64,000 bases of DNA from Hexactinellida sp. DTS-2022 (lineage: Eukaryota; Porifera; Hexactinellida): the NCBI GenBank assembly GCA_028753945.1, contig JAPNXP010000002.1, forward strand, positions 930,001 to 994,000, written 5' to 3'. The position numbers and the translations under genes are program-made. The notes beneath the pieces were generated by a model. That model was not told where the DNA came from. It did not search any database and saw only the letters and a program-made list of their open reading frames with translations. Shown piece after piece: positions 40,893-51,984 of the stretch (positions are counted from its first letter, which is position 1; every line of letters begins with the position of its first letter).

Positions 40893-42506
40893 GGGAAAAT
40901 TCCAAAAATACTCAAGTTTTTTAAAAAATTCCAAATATACTCAACAATACTCAACTAATTTGTAAATATACTCAAGTTTTTCCAAATATACTCAAGTTTT
41001 ACCGGATTATTCCAAATATACTCAAGTTTTATTGGATTATTCCAAATATACTCAAGTTTTATTGGATTATTCCAAATATACTCAAGTTTTATTGGATTAT
41101 TCCAAATATACTCAAGTTTTATTGGATTATTCCGAATATACTCAAGTTTTATTGGATTATTGAAACTAGTATGGAGATCCCAACCACAAAAAATATTTAT
41201 TAGTACAATCTGCTCGTCTGCTCTACGCGCGTCCTTACAACTTGTACTCGGGTCTACGGCCCTCGCTTGTGTTTAAAGCATCTGCTTTTCAAATTAAATG
41301 TCGTTCTTGATGGTTGGCCGCTAGCCGTCTATTTATATCCGTTCATCCTAGCTACAGGTTTCTATAAGGACAGATTAAATAATTTGGATATTTATGCAAA
41401 TTTGAACAGATAATTTTCTAGATATATAAGCAGGGGCGGCGCCAGCACAGCCCCAGTGGGGGGGCGAAAGGGGGGCGGACCAATGCGCTGGAGGGGCAAA
41501 CCCAATAGTTGTAAACATTCCAAAATTCACATTCAAACCAAAATCGATATTTTTAATGACAAACTTGGTTAAATAATCTGTCCTATAATAGTGTACGGTG
41601 GTGCAAAACGGCTAATTATGAACTCCCGGTCCAGGGCATTTAGCATTTCCGCATTAACATTAAGTACTCCTATAACAGACAAGCGAGTTCCCACCGCCCC
41701 CCCCCTCGCGCCGCCACTGTATATAAGCTTGTCCGTGTATAATAATATACCAATTCCAAATATATAATTAAATATCACTAAGAAACTGTACCAGTGGACC
41801 CCTAACTTTGGGATGTGGAGAAGTTATTGTATTGATTGATAATAATTTTATATCAAATAACACAATGGAATGTTATAAATGTATGGCTAGACAGACAGAA
41901 CACAAATAACTGATTAAATGCCTGAACTTCCTCTCGATCAATTATATTACTTTCTCAGTATTCCATAATGCATACTTAACATTTGACAGACACTAAAGCA
42001 TTCGATTATACTAATTGAAATGCTAGCTGCTAATCCATACTGGAACAACCCTCGAATTTAATTGGATAAAGGTTTTGACACCTTTTGTGATGGAAGATTT
42101 GAATATCTTTTTAGATATTGAACTTGTTTGTACATACAATACTAGTATTCCCCACCCCACTGCCAAATTTTAGGTCTGTAGCTTTTACCAGTTCCTCAAT
42201 CAATTCTGAACAAACACACAAACAAACAAACACAAAAACATTGTGATTTAATATATAAGATAGATTAAATATAGCCTTTCTAAACTTGAGTAGATCTGTG
42301 AATTTACTGAAAAGTTGAGTAGATTTGGAATTTATTGAAAAAACTTGAGCAGAATTGGAATTATTCTGAAAAACTTGAGTAGATTTGGAATTATTTTGAA
42401 AAACTTGAGTAGATTCGGAAAGATCTAGTTTTCTATTTGAGTATCAGTAAAAAGTTGAGTATATTTGGAAATTTTTAAAAAACTTGAGTATTTTTGGAAT
42501 TTTCCC
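40893..42506. mobile_element. Nested foldback element inside the transposase gene
   Basis: Ends are GGGAAAATTCCAAAAATACT and its inverse. Each terminal arm is built of tandem copies of a roughly 30-base unit (TTCCAAATATACTCAAGTTT on the left at 40,930-41,165; the inverse at 42,275-42,500). A 10-bp duplication, TTTATTCTAG, flanks it (40,883-40,892 and 42,507-42,516). No transposase of its own is visible. Long repetitive inverted arms and a 9-10 bp duplication suggest a second MULE-type foldback. It contains a hAT-type MITE at 41,430-41,719. Confidence 0.9.
41430..41719. mobile_element. hAT-type MITE nested in the nested foldback
   Basis: Starts CAGGGGCGGCGCCAGC and ends CGCGCCGCCACTG. Exact 8-bp duplication TATATAAG at 41,422-41,429 and 41,720-41,727. 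290 bases. It is the youngest layer of the insertion stack. Confidence 0.9.
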
Positions 42507-45446
42507 TTTATTCTAGCCTGTCGAGAAAGTTCAGATACTTTAAGCTCATTTCATGAATCTCTGTGTCTAAAATTGCATCATACCTCTTCTTCTTCTTCAG
42601 ATCAACAAGTCCCGGTATTGTCATCTACCGATGACCCGCAACCTGAAATTGTTATTACCTCTAATATCCCTGAGTCCAAATTGCTAGTGCCATCAGAAGA
42701 TGACGACAGTACTCTGGGTAATGAAGTCATAGTTGAACAATCCATGTTTAGTGAGGAAATCTGTGGTGAATTTTTGCTAAGTGGAATGGAATGGAAAAGT
42801 ATTACACTAATTCATGGAGACTCTGTAGTATTTTCTAAAGATTGGACCAATTTATTTAGTTCAAAAATCGAGGGAAATTTTGTATGTGTTCTTTCTTTTC
42901 AATACAAAAAGGTTAATAAACTTAGTAGTAGAAAACAAAATAGCTGTTTTTTTAGAGCTAAAGCAGTGTGTAAGTTTAAAGATTGTTTTGAATTTACATT
43001 TGTAATAAAGAAAGAGCCGTTGGAGTGTAAAATTGATGAAAATATTATTGTGGAGTATGTAGCTTATGGAACCTTATCTGAACAGCATTTCGATAATACA
43101 ACTGTGCACTCACGAAATTTATCACATTCGCATAGGTTAGAAGTAGCTAGAGGGGTAGCAGATACATCTGTAAATGCTTATTTCTATGATCAATTTGATT
43201 CTGTAGAGAACACAAACTTAGCGCTTAATTATGGTAACCTAAATAAGGTTAGAAGTTCTGCAGTCCTGCGAAAAGCTAAATTTGATTTGTCTAGTTTACA
43301 GAGGTATTCTAATGATAACTGGACTGAGTTAATTAGCTTACAACAGTATTATAGAAATAGTGTTATTGGCCTTCATGTTAGAGGTTACATACAGTCACTA
43401 AGTCATAATCCTTTTATTGTACATATGTACACTGAAGATCAAATCAAAATATTGAAATTGTTTAAAGATACAAGAATTGTTCTTCACTTGGATGCCACAG
43501 GATCAATTGTTAGGAAAATAGAACCCTCACTAAAGAAAGTATTCTATTACGCTCTAACTGTAAGACATCCTACTTACTCCACTAGTCCAATTCCACTAGC
43601 AGAAATGATTAGTTCAGGACACACCAGTGCTGAAATAAGTTATTTTTTGCACAAATGGTCCCTTGATGCAAAGAAAATACTGGGCGATCTAAACATTTCA
43701 CAAGTTGAAATAGATTTCAGCTGGGTTTTGATTCACAGTTCTTGTAGTATTTTTCTCAAGTGTGATATAGATACTTATCTCCATAAGTGTTGGAATATGG
43801 TAGATGTAAATTCTGCAGTTAATGAGACGGACTTTAAAGTAATTCTTCACTTATGTTCGGCTCATTTAATGCACAGCATAGGATTTCATATAAATAAAAA
43901 ATTTAAACTACAAAAAGAAGTGAGAAAACTGTTTTTACATAGTATCGGATTTATTGTACGCGCTGTTGAAATGACAAGTATCAATAATTTATTCCAATCT
44001 TTATGCATTGTATTTATGAGTAGTTCTTTAAGTGCAATAGTAAAGACACATACTCATTTGCTAGAAACATTCATTAGTAATGATTCCGTAAACTCCTCAG
44101 AGACTAATGAATATTTGGTTGAAGAACATATGGACGATAATAATATTGCTATTGATAACAAGGATAGTAAAACATACAGAGAAAAATCCCCTTTCGGCAA
44201 ACATTTTGTAAATATTGCAAAAAATTGCAAATCTTGGATCAACAATAATCCAGGAAAAAATGCAGATCCAAATCCTTGTTATAATCCGGAGCTTATAGAA
44301 TACTTGTTAACATTCTACCTACCTATATTACCTTTATGGAGTGGAATAATCTTAGGACCTATTAGTGTAGCGGATAAGAACAAGACTAGCATCTTTAGCA
44401 ACGCTATTGTGGAGAATTGGATGCGTATTGTGAAGTTAAATATTTTGGAATCCAAAACTAATTTGAGGCCTGGAGATTTGATACAATTGTTGTATCCTGG
44501 TATAGTAAGTAGGTTATCAGCGTTTCAATTTGCCTTTCACCCGCGAGCGAATAAGGTATTTAAAGGTCATAAAAGAGTAAGAAATAGTTTGGAAGAGGAA
44601 AGTGTTGAAGAATGGTCACGAAAAAAGAAAGTGTATTGCGGTTATTTACAACCTAAATCATATGAATTTCAAACATTTAAGAAGAAAAAAGTGGAGAAGA
44701 AAAATAAAATATGTAAAATTAAGCGTAAATTTGTCCCACGAAAATGCGAAAAGTTATCTAGTTTACGTACGCAAACTGCATCAAAGGTAATGCGAGTGGC
44801 CTCTATAATTACAGATGAGGAAATAGTTGAGACGGGGCTAATACGATATGTACTACCAAGCTTTCGTCCGCCACATACAGACTGGCAGATTTCTACATGT
44901 AAAAAGTGGAAGTTTCACTTTCGCGAGGAGTTACCGTACTCCTATAATGATATTGTAGATAATGAAGAAAGTTTATTTAGTTATTCGCCAAACTTGACTC
45001 AATATATAATTGGCGATGGAAATTGCTATTTCTCGACAATTTCTTATCTCATCACTGGTAGTCAAGATTTCCATGCAGAGTTTAGGGAGCTAATAATTGA
45101 TAATATGCTAGGTGACCTAAGTATGAGTTGCAATAAATATTTACGCACAAAATATGTTTATACGCAGGGTAATTATCGAAATGTACAAGACTGGGTCAAC
45201 AAAACAGGAATGAGGAAGAGTGGGAAATGGGCTACTGATCTTGAACTCTTTGCAACTGCTTTGTTATTTAATATAGATATCTGGGTATTCTTGGGTCCGT
45301 TGGGAACACGTTGGATTGGATTTTCAGGGAATGGATCAACTTTTGAAGAGTTAATGAAGGCGCCAACCCCAAATGGGATATATATACGAAATATTGGGAA
45401 TCATTATGAACCTATTATTTCTGTTAAATTCGAAAATAATAGTTAA
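42507..45446 (+). pseudogene. Transposase of the foldback element: DDE core plus OTU domain
   Basis: The open frame begins at an ATG inside the nested element (42,465), but the native part starts at 42,507. Using the 993-residue numbering: a cysteine-rich patch (NSCFFRAKAVCKFKDCFEF, about 160), first acid in VLHLDATGSIVRKI (D343), second in VEIDFSWVLIHSS (D417), a CSAHLMHS motif (about 464) and SNAIVENWMRIVK with the glutamate (about 651). This D-D-CxxH-E order is that of Mutator-like transposases, closest in style to NOF. After a basic linker, residues about 840-985 form an OTU cysteine-protease fold: IIGDGNCYFSTISYL with the nucleophile C853, and NIGNHYEPIISV with the histidine. The catalytic part is uninterrupted, but the N-terminal 269 codons are separated by the insert. 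Confidence 0.88.
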
Positions 45447-48189
45447 TTATTTTTTAAATTGAACAAGGCAGAGTTTTAGAAGAGTTGCAATAGTTTTACC
45501 ACAATTTGTAGATGTACTTTCCTGTTATATTTAATGGCGCCCTTTTAATATCGTATCAGTGAAAAGAATTAATGCATATTATCATTAATGTGTTAAATCC
45601 TAAACCAATAAACTAGTTCTCTCTTTATTTCCATGTTCTACTAAGTAGTTCTCTTACTTTTTTAGAATAACTTTGGTTATCTCGATCTTTCTATATAAAG
45701 CATTACTAATATTTGTCACCATTTTAATAACATGCACTCGTTGGTAAGTCATATTCTGAGATAATATGTTGCTTTACATTTATATGAGATTCACCCTCTT
45801 TAAGGGTCCTCTGTACTGATATTTTGACACCCGACGACCTAATGTTTTTATTGCGTTTTTGGATAGTACTAATATATCTAAGATTTCCCTGAAAATATTA
45901 GAGTTCTACTATGTATATATCCTTAGTTATGAACTAGACAATGTCAATATAGGCCTAATCCATACTAGCCAAATATTTAAAAAAAATTTTTATGTTAGTT
46001 TTTAGCGCGAAACATGTCAATTATAAAATATACCTGAGTCAATACTCAATGTTTTAAATCGAACCGAAATATGCTTTTTCTTTAATCTACTCTATGTTAT
46101 TGTCATTTTTGTGAAATTGGTCAAAAAAACCCCACTATTTTTCATTAAAAGTATACTAATTCAATTTTTTTGTATTATATTGCCAAAACTGCCCGCTTTT
46201 AAAACATGCGCCTACATATACTGAGCATTTTAAAAAAAAGTTTGACTTTCTAGAATAAAAATTCTCTTTTTTACATCCATATGCCCAAATGGTCTTTTTT
46301 TACACCTTCATAATTAGCATTTAATTAATTTGTGTCGAAGTGGCTGAGTCCAGAATATGAAAGTGCGAGGAAAAGGAGTTCCTAAACTGCATAAAATAGA
46401 TAATGTCATTTGAAATTGAATTAGACTATTTTTAGCAATTTAGAGCTAAGCTCTATCTCATTTGGATCAGAAGTTGGATTTTTGTCAGCTTTTTAACATA
46501 TTGCCACTTTGACACCACCATATTTGGGCATTTGAAATCAGAACACATCATTCGAATTATAATATAATCCCAAAAGTTTATCCAATGAGTAAGAAATAGT
46601 ATCATGATGTGACTAGAATTTTAGAGCTAGTCTCTGCTGTCCAGAGATCAAGAGTTACAAAATTTGCTTTGTCATCAAAATTGGGCACATCAAATTACCA
46701 TATATGGTCATGTTAAAAAGTGTGACACCTAGAGTCCTAAAATGTATTATAAACGTATAGAAAGTCAGGTATTTACAGTATTTTCTAATGCCTATGATCA
46801 TTTTATCTCAAAGCGTTTCTGAAATATCCACAGGTGTGAAATTTCAGATTTTTTGCCCCCTTCTGTGGGCCAAAAGTCCATAACTTATCGAATAATGATT
46901 GGATCGTGTTGTGTAAGGTCTCATTTTGTGCGCAAATGCTATTTCCATATTTGTATTACCAAATTGGTGTTTTATATAATAAATTATTGTATATTTGAGG
47001 GCCTTGAGGTGTGAAAATATGACAAAACAGACAAAACCATAGTCATAAATTGGTCATAACTCATGATATATTATTGTAAAAGTGTTGAAAACAAATGCTA
47101 CGCATAGATAAGAAGCTGGCGCATTTTTGTGAAGAATAACAGAATTATTCTGCTGTCCAATTTCCCACAGTAATATATGATCACCGGGTACTTGCATACC
47201 CTTCATATGCTTTTATGCCCCTAATTTACTAATTTTTGACATATTCCTGAACTTTTTGACGTGAACCTGTATATTTTGACCTGTAGATTCCGAAATTTTT
47301 AATTTTGGGAACAATATATTGCAGTGTAGAATTTCATCACCTCTTTTGATGTTGAAATTCGGAAAAATTCGTGGGCCGCAGCCTTAGAATGCTTATAAAA
47401 CCAAAAATAATAATCAGAAAGTCAAAAAATTTCTCTGGGGTAACACATGATACATCCTCAGACCCTTGAACTAGAATTGAAAATTTTTTCTTCTAATATT
47501 TTATAACGATAGTTTAGTGCACGACTGCGTTTTATGATTATTTTGAAAAAATGCCCTTTAGCATCGTTTCTTCTGCAAAAATAAATAAAATAAAAAGTAT
47601 TACTGAGAGGAAATAGTCTCATAATAATATGTTCAAAAATTCAAAAAGATTCAACAATTTTTGAAAAAATGTCATGCCCATATAAGGAAGTCGACGTCTT
47701 ATTTTATTAAAAAACACCATCTTGATTGAAAATTAAGAAAAAAAAAATCATAGAAGTCAATCTCTATCTCATCTAGAGTATTCCTAGTAGTAAATTATGC
47801 AATTCTGAGATTCACCGTGAACGCCCGAATATCAATACAGATTACCCTTAAAGGCAAATAGTACGTATATTTGGAGAGAAGGAACATGGCCACAAGTAAG
47901 ATCATTCAGATAGAAGTTACGCAGATTATGGAAATGGAAAAACCTGGAGATGCTTAAAATACCTAACATTGTTGTAGTAACCATAATATTGTTTATATGT
48001 CTGATTCTATTCTCTTAATGAATATTGCATTCCAAATATATTTGTATATATGAAGTTGTTTGTATTATGTAAGCTTGTTTACAGAAAGTAATCACTAAGC
48101 CTGATATAATTAGGAATGCGGTCATTAATTATTCTTCAGAGGTACCTAAAACTTTAATTCCTGTGAACACTGACGCAAATCAAATACAT
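45447..48189. other. AT-rich non-coding interior of the foldback transposon
   Basis: About 2.7 kb with no convincing reading frame on either strand, many A and T runs and stops in all frames. It may contain decayed cargo or only spacer. No inverted repeat was traced here. Confidence 0.5.
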
Positions 48190-48942
48190 TCTTATCAATA
48201 GTATTATTAAATAACAACATATCAACATTATGGATATTGGAAATCATCATTGTAAGCCGATTTTAGTGAAATTTTATGTTAATAATATTTTTTCAAAAAT
48301 GAATATTTTGTTTTGAAATTTGCATTACAGGTTGTCATAGGTGAGATAGACATGTGATTAAAAGGAAAATTTGATTTGATGAATAATTTTTGAGTTATTA
48401 TGGAAAACCCGAGGTCTAAATTTGAGCGAAAATTGCTGAGTCATCTTAAGGAATTTTGACATTTTGGGATTATATATGGGTTGTCACAACTTTCATCTTT
48501 CCGCTGATGTAAAAAAAATTCACGTACAGCGTAAACTTTTTGAGTTATTAGCATAAACGTGAGGTCTGCGAATCCGCCGATAAGATCGTGAAATTAATTT
48601 AATGAAATTTATGTTCAAAATTTTTTTTCAAAAATGAATATTTTGTTTTGAAATTTGCATGACAGGTTGTCATAGGTGAGATAGACATGTGATTAAAAGG
48701 AAAATTTGATTTGATGGATAATTTTTGAGTTATTATGGAAAAACCGAGGTCTAAATTTGAGCGAAAATTGCTGAGTCATCTTAAGGAATTTTGACATTTT
48801 GGGATTATATATGGGTTGTCACAACTTTCATCTTCCCGCTGATGTGAAAATTTTTCACGTACAGCGTAAACTTTTTGAGTTATTAGCATAAACGTGAGGT
48901 CTGCGAATCCGCCGATGAATCCGCCGCTAAGATAACACTCGT
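48190..48942 (-). repeat. Right terminal inverted repeat with internal duplication
   Basis: 48,595-48,942 is a full inverse copy of the left terminus. 48,190-48,583 is a second copy of the same module, beginning partway through it (ATCGGCGGATTCGCAGACCT) and extending further inward. Only the inner copy continues to match the left arm past GGCTTACAATGATGATT. A tandem gain at this end explains the unequal arms. Confidence 0.88.
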
Positions 48943-48945
48943 TAT

Positions 48946-50266
48946 TCAAACTGTTAAGTCTGTGATTTTATAAAAGTTCAAACGCCGACCCCCAGACTCA
49001 GCGAAATGTGCCGTCACTAACTCTGGAGTTACCTCCTCCAGAGTAGCGGGATTCCAATCGCACCTTGTGGTAACCTTGTCTACCAACACGCTACGGATTC
49101 CCTCGAATATATCAGAATGCTTAAAATAGTTCAATCCCAGATTACACTCCATTCTGAGACAGTCTCGTAGAGACAGCTTCCCGCTAAGACTCAGTGCCCT
49201 GTGTGTCACAGCCAGAGCTGTAGGGGACATCCTACGTAGAGAGTCCACTGTGTTCCTACTCCACTCGCTACCAATCTCTCCCAGTCTAGCGAGTATGCCG
49301 CCTAGCGAACAGCTGCTGAATGCGTAGTTAATGTTATCCCAGTTCTCAGCGTAGCCAGCAGACGGCCGGACTTCGCAGCTGTGCCTACTAACCAGATTAT
49401 CCAGCTCACTGCCCCTCACAGAGCCGAGCTCCTCTTCAAACAGATCGACTCTCTCAGACCGGATAAAGTGCGTGCCGATCCCACACGCCACTACGTCACT
49501 GCCCGCCAGCCTAGCGCCCGTCAGACCCAGATACATGCCCAGAGCGCCGGGCAATCGCGAGAGAAGGAACGTGGCCCCCACGTCCGGAGTCAGGCCGATA
49601 GCCGTCTCGGGGAAGCAGCAGACTGTGTTGTCTGTCGCTATGCGGTACTTTGAGTAGTAAGCTAGCCCCACGCCAGCCCCCATCGTGAGGCCGTATATCA
49701 GGGACACACAGGGGGTCTGCAGCAGCGATATTAGGTGGACTGATAGGAATAGTTAGGATAAATATAGAAGCAAAATAACACCGTGGTAAATATTTGCAAA
49801 TTGAACTAAATGGATACAAATTCAGAGAAATAATTTCCAGAATGCACTTGGTTAAATGTCCGGAATCACGTACGGAATATGAGAAATTAATAATGAGATT
49901 GTAAGTACCAAAATGGATAATATAACTTTTACCTAAACAGTTCTCCTTTGACAATTGCAAGAAGGGCTTGTCTCCCTGCATGTTATCTCTGTCCAATATA
50001 AGCTTAACGTCTCCCCCCGCGCAGAACACGCTTCTGTCTCTCCCGCGAATAACCACACACTCCACGGCAGGGTCTTTCCCCCAGGCCAGCAGCTGAGCAG
50101 TCAGTGCGCTCAGGATTTCCATGTTGAGTGCGTTCCGGACCTCGGGTTTCTGTAGGGTTAGAGTCCCGCTGGTCTCGCCCCGAGAGACTGCTGGCCGGTC
50201 TGAGCTCAGCGCTCTCAGCTGGGGAATCAGAGATTTGGAGAAGTACTGCTTTATGCCATGGAGCAT
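48946..50266 (-). CDS. HIBCH: HIBCH, 3-hydroxyisobutyryl-CoA hydrolase (2 exons)
   Basis: HIBCH releases free 3-hydroxyisobutyrate from its CoA ester in mitochondrial valine breakdown. Exon 1 is 50266..49933 and exon 2 is 49739..48946; GT-AG intron in phase 1; 375 residues (human 386). Recognised segments: TLTLQKPEVRNALNMEIL, VIRGRDRSVFCAGGDVKLI (oxyanion-hole loop), SLIYGLTMGAGVGLAYYSKY, CCFPETAIGLTPDVGATFLL with the glutamate/aspartate of the active site, ALTVTHRALSLSGK-like helix region, and FEGIRSVLVDK near the C terminus. The N terminus (FSKSLIPQLRALSSD) is basic and amphipathic, consistent with mitochondrial import. The TGA lies within the 9-bp target duplication of the 10-kb transposon, so the coding sequence is complete but its 3-prime untranslated region now begins with transposon DNA after six bases. 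Confidence 0.93.
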
Positions 50267-50398
50267 TATTCTAATTGCCCGACTATGTATTACAGCACCG
50301 TTTTATCAGCTCGCGACATACTACTATTTTGCTTCTAAATTGGAAAAATCGGAGACGAAATACAAGCAATAATTTATTCTAATTCATAGAGCATATGC

Positions 50399-50430
50399 AG
50401 TGGCGGATCCAGGGGGTTTATAATTTACAC
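50399..50430 (+). mobile_element. Orphan hAT-like terminus
   Basis: CAGTGGCGGATCCAGGGGG is a typical left end of the hAT-like family seen at 24,332, without a matching right end nearby. It is a truncated relic. Confidence 0.5.
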
Positions 50431-50479
50431 TTAGAATTCCTAATACGCGCATTATACAACTTTGGAAGACCGTAGTTAC

Positions 50480-51295
50480 TAACATCGATATTCCACTTAC
50501 TAATGGTTAATTTCCAAAACTCTCTCAAACATTGAAATAGCTTCATACAATTCATCACCTTCCCTTATAATGCATCCAATCTGGTACATGCAGATAAGTT
50601 ATTTCCCTCATTTCTAAGTACAGCCTCGCAGCTAGCCAGTGCCCCTTAAGCGCGCTTTTATATAGGTAGACCTCCCCGGGAGACTCAAGAACCCTAGGAT
50701 CTGATTCGTCACAATTCAATGCATTCTGGAAACACCGAATAGTCTCTAAACAATTCTTAACTTTTCTCTCACTCAGGCCTAATCGTATCCAAACGCATTT
50801 CCCAGTGAGGGATATCTTAACGGATAGATTCCTGTATAATTCCAGAGCATTCTCTCCTACCCGAGGTCTATTAGCAGGTGCCCGTATTCCTGACCTAACT
50901 CGTTATTCCAGTGGGCAAGCACGGTACTACGTGGTATACCGATGGTATAATGAGGAATAACTAATTATACCAAATTAGTATCCTGTTGCTGTTTCGGTTT
51001 ACATACTGCCTTATGCTTAATATTTATTAACTTTTACCAACATTACACCTAGAATATACCAATATTATTATAACACAATATACCACGTATATTTCGAGTA
51101 TTAAGGTAGTATGGATGTAGGTATATTAATTTATATGTGTAATGTAAGTATAGATTGTTATACCGAAACTATTCCTAATTTGGTATAATTAGTTATACCT
51201 AATTATACCATCGGTATACTACGTACCGTGTGGGCAAGCCGGTAAGCCGACTCAAAGCACTCACGGGACTTTGGTAGGTTGATTGAATCTAAAAA
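50480..51295 (-). pseudogene. SKI3/TTC37-like TPR fragment, broken
   Basis: Read on the minus strand, 51,290 to 51,231 gives a tetratricopeptide-like stretch (SRECFESAYRLAHWN) that resumes after a 311-base insert with NELGQEYGHLLIDLG and then a stop. A shifted frame continues with ENALELYRNLSVKISL, CVWIRLGLSERKVKNCLETI, RCFQNALNCDESDPRVLES and GEVYLYKSALKG. This order resembles the central repeats of SKI3 (TTC37), the TPR scaffold of the Ski RNA-decay complex. Stops, a frameshift and a missing remainder mark it as a pseudogene fragment. The family assignment rests on the WIRLGL...ETIRCFQNAL...DPR pattern and is tentative. Confidence 0.6.
50920..51230. mobile_element. hAT-type MITE in the TPR pseudogene
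   Basis: Starts CACGGTACTACGTGGTATAC and ends CGGTATACTACGTACCGTG. Exact 8-bp duplication TGGGCAAG (50,912-50,919 and 51,231-51,238). Interior rich in GGTATAATTAGTTATACC palindromes. Confidence 0.9.
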
Positions 51296-51334
51296 TAGTA
51301 TCAATTGAATTGGGTACTACATTAAAGTAGTTGC

Positions 51335-51615
51335 TGACAAAATAAGTACACCAGGGGACCGTCAAAATGGGTTCGCCTTATCCAGAATTCGTATTAACCA
51401 ATATCATATGTATTGAAAAGGCTTTGAAGGGGAGTGAAATAGTGTTCGTATTAACCGTGTTCATACTAATGAGCTTAAGAGGTTCTAAAGTAAATAAATT
51501 GAAATACGGTCGACTCCGCTTAATTAATAGAGCAATCGGTTAATAGATTTCTGCGCTTTACGGTTGAAACAACCTGGTCCCGAGGTAACTCTAATAAGCG
51601 GAGCCGACTGTAATT
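51335..51615. repeat. Two MITEs
   Basis: 51,335-51,495 is a GAACACCAGGGGACCGTCAA family element lacking its first bases. 51,507-51,615 is a short CTCCGCTTAATTAATAG family element ending AATAAGCGGAGCCGACTG. Confidence 0.65.
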
Positions 51616-51984
51616 AAGAATATACCTGCTAAGGACAAGAAATGCAATATAGAATTTATGTGTTGTGTGTCACATTTTGGTGGCTCTACACGACAGATTT
51701 TTAACAGTATAAATTAGTGGCATTTTATGAAATGTTATAAATAAGTATTAGGTCATTTGAATATATTCTAGTTGGAATGAAACTATCAATTATTCTAAGA
51801 TTATAATTATTGGAACTATAAATTTTCTGTAAGAATTGCAAGAAATATGATTCTAAGCTAAGAAAGTAATTTAGTACTTTACACTGGGTTGTGCCACATT
51901 CCATTTGAGCTATCAGGTATCGTAGCAGAGCAGTCTGCAGAAACCTCGAGAGGTATGAGATTATTCAAAAATGAAAGTATTTCC

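Larger units (their letters stand above)
38895..48942 (+). mobile_element. 10-kb foldback DNA transposon, MULE/NOF type
   Basis: The termini are ACGAGTGTTATCTTAGCGGC and its exact inverse. Both flanks read TATTCAAAC (38,886-38,894 and 48,943-48,951), the 9-bp target duplication typical of Mutator-like elements. The left inverted repeat is about 410 bases (38,895-39,310); the right one is about 750 bases because the terminal module is present twice. Inside are a plus-strand transposase gene (40,085-45,446, interrupted) with a C-terminal OTU domain, several nested small elements, and 2.7 kb of AT-rich sequence without genes. Long inverted repeats plus a large MULE transposase recall the FB-NOF elements of Drosophila. 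The near-perfect termini mean recent movement; the interruption of its transposase means this copy is probably no longer autonomous. Confidence 0.93.

Noticed and set aside
40930..41165. Regular repeats resembling a CRISPR array
   Set aside because: Units are contiguous with no unique spacers, and they form one arm of an inverted-repeat element in an animal genome.
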